Assembly (NCBI GenBank): GCA_035473255.1 | Contig: DATIOK010000149.1 | Span: 1 to 26,249, forward strand | Direction of reading: 5' to 3' | DNA: 26,249 nt | Source of the DNA: JAICYJ01 sp035473255 | GTDB lineage: Bacteria > Actinomycetota > Thermoleophilia > Gaiellales > JAICJC01 | Part shown: in pieces, positions 10,826 to 19,011 of the stretch | How positions within the stretch are numbered: the first letter of the stretch is position 1 | Layout of the letters: the number at the start of each line of letters is the position of its first letter | Program-made: the position numbers and the translations under genes | Notes under the pieces: generated by a model | The model's input: only the letters and a program-made list of their open reading frames with translations | Database searches by the model: none | Told to the model about the DNA's origin: nothing

Positions 10826-11494
10826 CTATGTGTGCTCGGCCCGGGCGAGGGTGGCGGCCACCACCGCCCCGGCGCCGGCCCGGCGCAGCTCGAGCGCGGC
10901 GGCGGTGAGGGTGGCGCCGGTGGTATGCACGTCGTCGATCAGGCCGACGCGGCCTGCGACCGCGACCGGCGCGGTGAACGCCTTGCGCACGTTCGCCCGG
11001 CGCTGCTCGCGGGTCAGCCCGCGCTGCGGCCGGCGCCATAGCGGTGCGCGCAGCAGCGGCCGCGAGGGCACGTCCCAGCGCAGCGCCAGCTGCTCGGCCA
11101 GCAGCCGCGCCGGGTGGTAGCCGCGCATGGCCTGGCGCAGCGGATCGGCCGGCACCCAGGTGAGGACATCGACCGCCGGACGGCCCAGCACCAGCGCCAT
11201 CAGCGCAGCCGCAGGCACGGCGAGACCGCGCAGGCCGCCGTCCTTGAAGGCGTGCACCAGGTCACGGGCGGCACCGTCGAACAGCAGCGCCGCGGCCGCC
11301 GACTCGAACCCCACGCGGCGGCCGCGGCAGCTCGCGCAGTCGTCCACCGGGCGCTCCGCGGGCAGACCGCAGCGGGCACAGGTGGAGCCGTCGAGCAGGG
11401 GCAACTCACTCAGGCACGCGGCGCAGAGCAGCGGGCCGGCCAGGCGGCAGACGGCGCAGCGCGGCGGCACCAGCAGGTCGAGCAGAGCGTGCAC
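10826..11494 (-). CDS. comF: ComF family protein (phosphoribosyltransferase-like)
   Basis: ComF proteins help move single-stranded DNA during natural transformation in competent species, but the family is common in bacteria not known to be competent. The N-terminus has paired cysteines for a double zinc-ribbon: Cys13/Cys16, Cys24/Cys27, Cys39/Cys42 and Cys53/Cys56. The rest is a type I phosphoribosyltransferase fold with the PRPP-loop motif in IDDVHTTG (186-193). The 222-residue length is typical. The start is GTG at 11494, 36 bases after the preceding gene's stop. No other competence gene is in the window, so the cellular role is open. Confidence 0.9.
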   Translation of the reverse strand: MHALLDLLVPPRCAVCRLAGPLLCAACLSELPLLDGSTCARCGLPAERPVDDCASCRGRRVGFESAAAALLFDGAARDLVHAFKDGGLRGLAVPAAALMALVLGRPAVDVLTWVPADPLRQAMRGYHPARLLAEQLALRWDVPSRPLLRAPLWRRPQRGLTREQRRANVRKAFTAPVAVAGRVGLIDDVHTTGATLTAAALELRRAGAGAVVAATLARAEHT

Positions 11495-12671
11495 GCGGCC
11501 AGGCTAGGGCCGCAGCCCGCCACGGCGGCGTCACGGGCTGTCGCGAACCTGTGCCAGCATCGGCTCGATGCGGGCGGCGATCTGCGCGCGGTGGGCGTCC
11601 AGCTGCTCCCAGCTCTTGGCCGGCAGGAACCGCGACTCCGCTCCCTGCCGCGGCACCCGCAGAAACCGGCTCTCGAGCACCGAGGTGAGCTCGCCCACCA
11701 GGCGCTCGAACTGGATCGCCGGGCGGCCATCGACCGTCTTTTCGACCCGGAACCACGACCAGTCGATCCGCAGGTCGCGCAGCGCGGCGGCGTCAGCGAT
11801 GAACGTGTTGGTGTTGAACACCCGCACCGTGTTCTCATCGAAGTCCTCGGGCAGCCGGAAGCTCTCGAGCACCACTGGGCGATCGTCCAGCCGCACCGGT
11901 ATGCCGCCTCGGTCGCCCTCCTGCTTGTCGACCACCTCGACCGTGAGCGGTGCACCGTGGTCGACGTGCCAGCCGAGCACCAGCGGGTCGACCGCGGCGC
12001 CGAGGTTGTCGAGGTTCATGATCCACAAGTACCTGCCGCCGGCGGCGAGGAACCGGCCCAGCAGCCCGGACGCAGCCAGCGCCTCCGGCAGGTCGCCGTG
12101 GCCGGTGGCGTAGATGCTGGGCAGCCCATCGTCACCACGGAACAGGCAGCCGTCCGGGCTCAGCCGCAGCGAGGCGCCCTGCACGAAGGCGCCGACCCGC
12201 TCGCCGTCGATCCGCCCGCCCAGCGCATCGCGGATGGGTCCGTCAGTGGCGTGGCTCGTCATCAGCCACATCGGCAGCTGCGCGCCGCTCACGCGCTGCC
12301 AGTACTCGCGCTCGACCAGGCGCGCCTCCAGGAACGTGGCGCGCGGGGTCGCCTCGACCAGGCCCTTGACGACGCCGCCCATGCGTGTGGCCATGCCGCC
12401 GGCCAGCACAACCGTGGCCAGGCGGCCCTTGCCCAGGGCGTCGAGCCCGATGCGCTCGAGCCGCCCGCCCTCCTGCGAGCCACGCTCGGGCAGGTCGGCC
12501 ACGTCGCCGGCCGCGGGCGCAGCCACGGTGCCGGTCACGCGGTTCACGTCGGGGCCGGCCCGCAGCAGGTCACGCTCCCACGCGCGCAGGCGCTCGGCGT
12601 CGAAGCCCTGGCGCTGGAGCTCGGCGAGCAGGGCCGGATCGAGCGCGGCCAGGTCGTCGTCCAGGCAGGAG

Positions 12672-13670
<999 letters not shown>

Positions 13671-13678
13671 GGCCAGCG

Positions 13679-14947
13679 TCAGGTGCCCTCGTCCCACGAG
13701 GCCAGGTACTTCTCCTGCTCCGCGGTGAGGGAGTCGATCGCAACGCCCATGGCAGCCAGCTTGAGCCGGGCCACCTCGTTGTCCAGGTCGGCCGGCACCA
13801 CGTAGACCTTCGGCTCGAGGTCGGCGTGGTTCTTGACGGCCCACTCGGCGGATAGCGCCTGGTTGGCGAAGCTCATGTCCATCACGGAGGCGGGATGGCC
13901 CTCAGCGGCGGCCAGGTTCACCAGCCGGCCCTCGGCCAGCAGGAACAGGCGGCGGCCGTCCGGCATCTCGAACTGCTCGACCATCGGTCGTACGACGGTG
14001 ACGGCGACGGCCATTTCCTGCAGCGCCGGGATCTCGATCTCGACGTTGAAGTGCCCGGTGTTGGACAGGATGGCGCCGTCCTTCATGAGGCCGAAGTGCT
14101 CGCGCCGGATCACGTTCTTGTCGCCGGTGGCGGTGCAGAAGATGTCGCCATGACGGGCGGCCTCGGCCATCGTGGAGACGTTGAAGCCGTCCATCACGGC
14201 CTGCAGCGCGCGCAGCGGGTCGACCTCGACGACGGTGACGTGGGCGCCCATGCCGCGGGCGCGCTCGGCCAGGCCGCGGCCGCTCCAGCCGTAGCCGCCG
14301 ACGACGAACGTGCTGCCGGCCAGCAGCACGTTGGTGGCCCGGATGATGCCGTCCAGGGTCGACTGGCCGACGCCGTAGCGGTTGTCGAACAGGTGCTTGG
14401 TGTTGGCCTCGTTGACGGCCACGATCGGGAACCCGAGCGTGCCGTCGGCCTCCATCGCCTTCAGGCGGATGACGCCGGTCGTGGTCTCTTCGGTGCCGGC
14501 CAGGATCTCGCTCAGCTGCTCGGGGCGCTTGGCATGCAGCACGCCGATCACGTCGGCGCCGTCGTCCATGGTCAGCTGCGGATGGTGGTCGGCCGCGGCC
14601 TCGATGTGGGAGTAGTAGGTGTCGTTGTCCTCGCCGTTGCGGGCGAAGACGGAGATGCCGTACTCGGCCACGAGGCCGGCCGCGACGTCATCCTGGGTTG
14701 AGAGCGGGTTGGATGCGCACAGCACGACGTCGGCGCCGCCCGCCTTGAGCGTGCGCATCAGGTTGGCGGTCTCGCTGGTGACATGCAGACAGGCGGCGAT
14801 GCGGATGCCCTCGAGCGGCCGCTCGGCCGCGAACCGCTCGCGGATCAGGGCCAGCACCGGCATCTGCCGGTCGGCCCACTCGATCCGCCGCACCCCCTCC
14901 GGGGCAAGAGCCAGATCGCGGACGTCGCTGGGGGTGGTGGTGCTCAT
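13679..14947 (-). CDS. ahcY: Adenosylhomocysteinase
   Basis: This enzyme hydrolyses S-adenosylhomocysteine to adenosine and homocysteine using bound NAD+, clearing the inhibitor left by methyltransferases. Visible marks are LHVTSETANL (54-63), the substrate segment NTKHLFDNRYGVGQS (182-196), the NAD-binding loop GGYGWSGRG (217-225), NTGHFNVEI (296-304) and RLVNLAAAEGHP (341-352). At 422 residues it is the shorter bacterial/archaeal form. It ends SWDEGT rather than in the K-x-x-x-Y-R-Y tail of the long form. The ATG at 14947 has no ribosome-binding site, but a TAGAGT box lies 9 bases upstream. mtnA follows 8 bases after its stop, so both thioether-recycling genes are co-transcribed. Confidence 0.96.
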   Translation of the reverse strand: MSTTTPSDVRDLALAPEGVRRIEWADRQMPVLALIRERFAAERPLEGIRIAACLHVTSETANLMRTLKAGGADVVLCASNPLSTQDDVAAGLVAEYGISVFARNGEDNDTYYSHIEAAADHHPQLTMDDGADVIGVLHAKRPEQLSEILAGTEETTTGVIRLKAMEADGTLGFPIVAVNEANTKHLFDNRYGVGQSTLDGIIRATNVLLAGSTFVVGGYGWSGRGLAERARGMGAHVTVVEVDPLRALQAVMDGFNVSTMAEAARHGDIFCTATGDKNVIRREHFGLMKDGAILSNTGHFNVEIEIPALQEMAVAVTVVRPMVEQFEMPDGRRLFLLAEGRLVNLAAAEGHPASVMDMSFANQALSAEWAVKNHADLEPKVYVVPADLDNEVARLKLAAMGVAIDSLTAEQEKYLASWDEGT

Positions 14948-14956
14948 GGCGCGCAG

Positions 14957-14962
14957 ACTCTA
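14957..14962 (-). promoter_or_regulatory. Candidate -10 box of ahcY
   Basis: TAGAGT lies 9 bases before the ahcY ATG. With no Shine-Dalgarno sequence in between, a transcript from here would be essentially leaderless. The -35 region is not convincing. Confidence 0.35.
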
Positions 14963-15250
14963 GCCGATCATGTACGGAGGCTGAGCAGGCGTTTAGCAGC
15001 CGGCACAGACGATCGCAAGACGGGCCGCGGGCAGACCGGTGCGCCGAAACCGTGCCGATCACCGGCCCAGCCCGTCACGCGCGACACTGCGTCGCGTTGA
15101 CACTGATCACAAAATTCGACGGCATTCCCTCCACCGCCGCCGTCACGGCCCCTGAAGGCCTGGATCAGCGGCCGGGACGACCGCGGCCCGGCATCGATCC
15201 GGTCACGACCCGTCACATCTGCGTCCCGGCGCCCCAACGCCGCCCGAGTC

Positions 15251-15302
15251 GGTGTTTGACACCCACGCGGCCTGCGTGAGCGTTCCGTGACGGCGGCGTC
15301 AC
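15251..15302 (-). terminator. Cluster of three hairpins after the polysaccharide operon
   Basis: In plus-strand order: GGTGT-ttg-ACACC (15251-15263), CACGC-ggcct-GCGTG (15264-15278) and GTGACG-gcgg-CGTCAC (15287-15302). The last of these begins 12 bases after the stop of the phosphoglucose/phosphomannose isomerase gene on the minus strand. There is no U-tract, so a Rho-type or structural 3' end is more likely than a classic intrinsic terminator. Confidence 0.35.
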
Positions 15303-15314
15303 ACGTGTCGCAGG

Positions 15315-16292
15315 CTACTCGCCGATGCGCCGCTTGAGCGTGCCGATGCGGTCGACCGGCGTCGGGTTGACGCCTCGTTCCAGGGCCGCGTGGTAGCTGA
15401 CCCAGTCGCCGTGGGCGACCATCGAAAACGCGCGCGCGGCGGCCGTGTCGCCGCGTCCCTCGACCTGCTCGACCAGCACCGCGTCCTGCCCGATCAGCTC
15501 GGCCGTGGCCTCGATCATGCGCCTGGTCTCGTCGCGCTCGCCGGGGTCGCGCAGCAACACGGCGGCGAACGTCCCGGCCGGCGCGCCCTCCCAGGCCACG
15601 ATCTCGTTGTGGTCGAGCTCCGGGAACGCGTGGCTGAAGGCATGCATCTTGGCGTTCTCGTTCAGCTGGGTCTTCCACCGGTAGGCGACCGCCGCCATCG
15701 GGCCGGCCCCGTAGATGAGGGGGATCGTGGTCGCCAGCCTGGCTCCCAGTGCCGCAGCAGCGTCCCGGTCGACCGCCGCCACGCCCTGCGCGCACTCGCC
15801 CGCGATCCCTGAACGCGACAGGCCGCAGGCTGCGAATGCCCCCGCCATCGCCCCGAACAGGTAGCCCAGCGCCGCGCGCGGGTGCAGCCCGCCCGGCACC
15901 TGCGCGAACGGCACACCCCACGCTCGCGCCCGCTGCTCGAGCGCCCCGCCCATGCCCACGCACAGCAGGCTCGCGCCCTGGCCGCGCGCCTGGTCGGCGC
16001 AGGCCAGCGTCTCGGCCGTGTCCCCCGAGTAGCTCGAGCACACGACCAGCGTCCCCGGCCCCGCCCAGCCGGGCACCCCGAACCCGCGCACGCGCGTGAT
16101 CGGCACCGCGCAGTCGCCGATCACCAGCGCCCGCAGCAGCTCACCGCTCATGGCCGAGCCGCCCATCCCAGCGATCACGACCGCGGTTGGCATGGCCAGG
16201 TCGCCGCCGGCCTCACCGCCGATGCGGTCGCCCTCGAGCAGCTGCCGGCCCATCCCCTCGATCGCCGCCCGCATGCCGCCGTCGTCTACCAC
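15315..16292 (-). CDS. Bifunctional phosphoglucose/phosphomannose isomerase family protein
   Basis: SIS-domain aldose-ketose isomerases of this family interconvert fructose-6-P with glucose-6-P and mannose-6-P. The first SIS domain has AGMGGSAMSGE (41-51) and SSYSGDTAET (86-95), the phosphate-binding serine loops. The second has LNENAKMHAF (210-219) and FPELDHNEIVAWEG (223-236), typical of this family. The start is GTG at 16292: GGGAGGG (16303-16297) lies 4 bases upstream and the upstream reading is Arg/Gly-rich antisense-like sequence. This gives 325 residues, a normal length. The gene overlaps the end of the nucleotidyltransferase gene by 7 bases. With that neighbour it likely supplies mannose-6-P or glucose-6-P for activated sugars. 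Confidence 0.88.
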   Translation of the reverse strand: MVDDGGMRAAIEGMGRQLLEGDRIGGEAGGDLAMPTAVVIAGMGGSAMSGELLRALVIGDCAVPITRVRGFGVPGWAGPGTLVVCSSYSGDTAETLACADQARGQGASLLCVGMGGALEQRARAWGVPFAQVPGGLHPRAALGYLFGAMAGAFAACGLSRSGIAGECAQGVAAVDRDAAAALGARLATTIPLIYGAGPMAAVAYRWKTQLNENAKMHAFSHAFPELDHNEIVAWEGAPAGTFAAVLLRDPGERDETRRMIEATAELIGQDAVLVEQVEGRGDTAAARAFSMVAHGDWVSYHAALERGVNPTPVDRIGTLKRRIGE

Positions 16293-17155
16293 ACGGCCCT
16301 CCCGTCCCTGCCCACGACCTGGTCTCGGAACACCGCGCCGGCCGCGACGCTCGCCCCGGGCAGGACGACGCTGCGCTGGATGCTCGCGCCACTCGCGATC
16401 CCGGCCCCGGCGCCAATCACCGATTCTGTCACGTCGGCGCCCGCCTCGATCACCGCCGTCGGATCGACCAGCCCGCCCGCGGGCATCCACTCCATGTTCG
16501 CCGCCAGGTAGCTATCCGGCGTGCCGATGTCCCGCCACCGACCCTCTCCGGTGAGGGCGAACAGCCCCGCCCCCACCAGCTGTGGGAACACCTCCCTCTC
16601 CACCGACACCGCCCGTCCCGGCGGGATCAGCTCCAGCACGTCAGGCTCGAACACGTACGTGCCGGCGTTGATGGTGTCGACGTCGGCCGCCCCCGGCGGC
16701 GGCTTCTCGACGAACGCCGTCACGGCACCGTCCGCGCCCGTCCGCACCAGCCCGTAGGCGCTGGGATCCGCCACCCGGTGCAGCGCGATCGTGGCCCGCG
16801 CGCCGCGGTCGCGGTGGGCCGCGATCAGCGCTCCCAGGTCGAGGTCGGTCAGCACGTCACCGTTGCAGACGACGAACGTCTCGTCGATGTTCTCGGCCGA
16901 GAACCGGATCGCCCCGCCCGTCCCCAGCGGCTCCGGCTCGACCGCGTACTCCAGCTCGTCCCCGAAGTGCTCGCGAATTGCGTCTGCCAGATACCCACAG
17001 GAGAGCACCACCCGGTCGATCCCGTGCCCGCGCAGCTGGCCGATCTGGTGCTCCAGAAACGGCCGGTTTGCGATCGGCAGCATCGGCTTGGGCAGCCACT
17101 CGGTGAGCGGGCGAAGGCGGGTGCCCTCGCCGCCGACCAGCAGCACCGCGATCAC
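16286..17155 (-). CDS. Sugar-1-phosphate nucleotidyltransferase with left-handed beta-helix tail (mannose-1-phosphate guanylyltransferase-like)
   Basis: The enzyme activates a hexose-1-phosphate with an NTP. Motifs in order: GGEGTRLRPLT (8-18) for nucleotide and phosphate binding, PKPMLPI (22-28), EPEPLGTGGA (73-82), NGDVLTD (98-104) with the metal-binding Asp, EKP (150-152) and WRDIGTPDSY (207-216). The C-terminal 60 residues are hexapeptide-like turns (VIEAGADV, VIGAGAGI, VVLPGASV). This layout fits GDP-mannose or glucose-1-P pyrophosphorylases. The next gene, a phosphomannose/phosphoglucose isomerase, makes GDP-mannose plausible but not proven. The start is GTG at 17155, overlapping the stop of the UDP-glucose dehydrogenase gene as GTGA. 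GGAG lies 8 bases upstream of that start. The product is 289 residues. Confidence 0.87.
   Translation of the reverse strand: MIAVLLVGGEGTRLRPLTEWLPKPMLPIANRPFLEHQIGQLRGHGIDRVVLSCGYLADAIREHFGDELEYAVEPEPLGTGGAIRFSAENIDETFVVCNGDVLTDLDLGALIAAHRDRGARATIALHRVADPSAYGLVRTGADGAVTAFVEKPPPGAADVDTINAGTYVFEPDVLELIPPGRAVSVEREVFPQLVGAGLFALTGEGRWRDIGTPDSYLAANMEWMPAGGLVDPTAVIEAGADVTESVIGAGAGIASGASIQRSVVLPGASVAAGAVFRDQVVGRDGRAVW
16297..16303 (-). promoter_or_regulatory. Ribosome-binding site that fixes the isomerase start
   Basis: GGGAGGG, 4 bases before GTG 16292 and lying inside the 3' end of the nucleotidyltransferase gene, decides this start over the later ATG at 16274 and the much longer upstream frame. 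Confidence 0.6.
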
Positions 17156-19011
17156 CCCGATGGCTCCACGCTGGGCCGTCCCACCGACTCGTACAGAAAT
17201 CCCGCCGCGCGTACCTGGTCCGGGTCGAGCAGGTTGCGCCCATCCACGATCAGCGGCGTCGCCATCGCGCTTCGCACCTCGCCCGACGCCAGCGTCCGGA
17301 ACTCGCCCCACTCGGTCACGATCACGGCCGCGTCGGCCCCGCGCACCGCCTCCAGCACCGAGGAGGCCAGCGTAACGCCGTCGCTGAGGTGCTCGTGCGC
17401 CGCGTCCATCGCCACCGGGTCGTAGGCCACAACCTGCGCCCCCTCGGCCAGCAGCCTCGCCGACAGCACCAGGCTCGAGGCCTCGCGCATGTCGTCGGTA
17501 TTGGCCTTGAACGCGAGCCCAAGCATCGCGATCTTGCGGCCCCGCAGCGGGCCCAGATGCCGCTCGAGCTTGCCCACCACCCGGCGCTTCTGCAGCTCGT
17601 TCACCTCGATCACCGACGTCAGCAGCTGAAAGTGGTACCCCGAGTTGCCGGCCAGCTGCTTCAGCGCCTGCACGTCCTTGGGGAAGCAGTTGTGCACGAC
17701 CAGGCCGCCGCTGGTCACGAAGGTGCCCGCGTCCGGCACCTCCAGCGAGTAGACGGGCCCCTCCATGTCGCCCGCCTCCACGCGCGCCACCGAGACCCAG
17801 GCGACGCGCTGCACCAGCGGCTCCGGCAGCGACGACGTGGGGCCGCCGATGCCCGGGATCGGATCGATCCGCAGCGGCGCGCTGACAACGCGCGGCACCC
17901 GCATGCCTTCGGACAGCCCGCCGCCCAGCACGATCCGCGTGCCCTCGATCTCGTCGAACACCACGAACGGGTGGTCGTCGGTGGCGGACACCGCCGCCGC
18001 CCCGTCGCGCAGATGCACCGTCACGCCGGGCCCGTCGTAGTCACGCACCGTCAACGTCGACACCGGCAGGAACTCTGGCGTCTCGTCGCCGATCCGCCAG
18101 GCCAGCACCTCCAGGCCCTGTGGATGCACCACGTCCCCGGGTCCCTCCTGCTGCCGGTAGAGATCGGCCAGGGCGACGTCCTCGACGCTGTCTCGGTGTC
18201 GCACCGTGACCAGCTCGTGTCCGGCCAGGCAGCTGCCGCCGTATCCGATCCCGGGTCGCAGGAAGTGTGTGCCGATCCGCTCGTCCAGTCCCATCGCATG
18301 GGACACTACCGATACGTCTGCGCCGACCTCCTCGCAGACGTTCGCGATCTCGTTGATGAACGAGATCTTGGTCGCGAGGAATGCGTTCGACGCGTACTTG
18401 ATCATCTCGGCGCTGGCCGTGTCGGTGCGAACCACGGTCGCGTCCAGGTCTGCGTAGAGCGCCTCAACCGCGGCGCCGTCGGCCTCGTCGAGCGAGCCGA
18501 TAACGATCCGGTCGGGCTCCATGAAGTCGGCGATGGCTCGCCCCTCGCGCAGGAACTCCGGGTTGGATACGTACCCGACGTGCCCGCGGCCGCGCGCGTC
18601 CAGCTCCGCCCGCACCTTGTCCCCGGTGCCCACCGGCACCGTGCTCTTCATCACCAGCACGAACCGCTCGCCGTCTGCTGGCAGCTCGTCGATCACGCGG
18701 TGCACGCGCGACAGATCCGCGTCCCCGGAGCGCGTCGGAGGCGTGTCCACGCACACGAACACCACCCGGCAGCGTCCGAACAGCTCCCCGCTGTCCTCCG
18801 TGAACGTGAGCCGGTCGCGGTTTCGCTCCAGCAGCCGCTCGATCCCCGGCTCATAGATCGGCACCGTGCCCTCGCGGAGGTCGGCCACGCGCTGGGGGTT
18901 GATGTCGCGGCAGACCACCTGGTGGCCCAGGTCGGCGAAGCACGTCGCCGTCACCAGCCCCACGTAGCCGACTCCGATCACGCCGACGGCGCTTTTGGCC
19001 GGCGGGCTCAC
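17152..19011 (-). CDS. UDP-glucose 6-dehydrogenase interrupted by an in-frame mini-intein
   Basis: The enzyme oxidises UDP-glucose to UDP-glucuronate with two NAD+, through a thiohemiacetal on a cysteine. The Rossmann domain starts VGVIGVGYVGLVTATCFADLGH (9-30). STVPVGT (123-129), NPEFLREG (150-157) and KYASNAFLATKISFINE (205-221, with Lys205) are family marks. The active-site sequence GGS-CFPKD is split: GGS ends at 260 and CFPKD begins at 442. Residues 261-441 are an intein. The C-terminal UDP-binding domain includes KIAMLGLAFKANTDDMR (493-509). Without the intein the protein is 438 residues, the usual size. The start is GTG at 19011, overlapping the LCP stop as GTGA; its own stop overlaps the nucleotidyltransferase start. 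The product serves glucuronate-containing envelope polymers, as inferred from the operon. Confidence 0.95.
   Translation of the reverse strand: MSPPAKSAVGVIGVGYVGLVTATCFADLGHQVVCRDINPQRVADLREGTVPIYEPGIERLLERNRDRLTFTEDSGELFGRCRVVFVCVDTPPTRSGDADLSRVHRVIDELPADGERFVLVMKSTVPVGTGDKVRAELDARGRGHVGYVSNPEFLREGRAIADFMEPDRIVIGSLDEADGAAVEALYADLDATVVRTDTASAEMIKYASNAFLATKISFINEIANVCEEVGADVSVVSHAMGLDERIGTHFLRPGIGYGGSCLAGHELVTVRHRDSVEDVALADLYRQQEGPGDVVHPQGLEVLAWRIGDETPEFLPVSTLTVRDYDGPGVTVHLRDGAAAVSATDDHPFVVFDEIEGTRIVLGGGLSEGMRVPRVVSAPLRIDPIPGIGGPTSSLPEPLVQRVAWVSVARVEAGDMEGPVYSLEVPDAGTFVTSGGLVVHNCFPKDVQALKQLAGNSGYHFQLLTSVIEVNELQKRRVVGKLERHLGPLRGRKIAMLGLAFKANTDDMREASSLVLSARLLAEGAQVVAYDPVAMDAAHEHLSDGVTLASSVLEAVRGADAAVIVTEWGEFRTLASGEVRSAMATPLIVDGRNLLDPDQVRAAGFLYESVGRPSVEPSG
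17689..18231 (-). other. Mini-intein (181 residues) in UDP-glucose dehydrogenase
   Basis: The insert begins with Cys (host residue 261, CLAGHELVTV, splicing block A). Block B has the TxxH motif T344-D-D-H347. It ends with VYSLEV...GGLVVHN (blocks F and G), with the penultimate His440 and terminal Asn441. The first downstream extein residue is Cys442. These are all residues a class 1 intein needs for the N-S shift, transesterification and Asn cyclisation. No LAGLIDADG or HNH endonuclease motif lies between blocks B and F, so it is a mini-intein that cannot home by itself. In block F the usual His before the aromatic residue is Gly429 (DAGTF). Cys442 is also the dehydrogenase's catalytic nucleophile. 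The frame is open throughout, with no sign of decay. Confidence 0.95.

Larger units (their letters stand above)
14948..15314. other. 367-base non-coding spacer with several hairpins between the isomerase gene and ahcY
   Basis: No supported gene lies here on either strand. Three structures stand out. CGGGC/GCCCG outer arms with CCGGTG/CACCGG inner arms span 15028-15074. CGCGAC-actgc-GTCGCG spans 15080-15096. A cluster of three small hairpins lies at 15251-15302. The 14-mer CGCCGCCGTCACGG at 15135-15148 recurs as its exact reverse complement at 15285-15298. A perfect TTGACA at 15097-15102 (plus strand) has no good -10 partner. I could not match the spacer to a known SAH or SAM riboswitch core. 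Confidence 0.6.

Noticed and set aside
15097..15112. CRP/FNR-like site (TGTGA-N6-TCAAC on the minus strand) and a plus-strand TTGACA
   Set aside because: The half-sites match only partly, TTGACA has no -10 at 16-18 bases, and no divergent gene would use it.
15052..15279. 75-residue plus-strand frame in the ahcY upstream spacer
   Set aside because: No ribosome-binding site, Pro/Arg-rich composition and overlap with the hairpins; nothing supports translation.
14948..15314. SAH or SAM riboswitch upstream of ahcY
   Set aside because: I looked for the conserved SAH core and for CCCGGCAACC-like SAM elements and could not find them; only generic hairpins remain.
16293..16490. N-terminal extension of the isomerase frame to 16490
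   Set aside because: Arg/Gly-rich residues antisense in character; GGGAGGG before GTG 16292 and the family length favour the shorter protein.
17152..19011. Insert in UDP-glucose dehydrogenase as an unrelated domain insertion or frameshift artefact
   Set aside because: Both ends have exact splicing residues (Cys1, His-Asn, +1 Cys), and removing the insert restores the standard GGSCFPKD motif and the usual 438-residue length.
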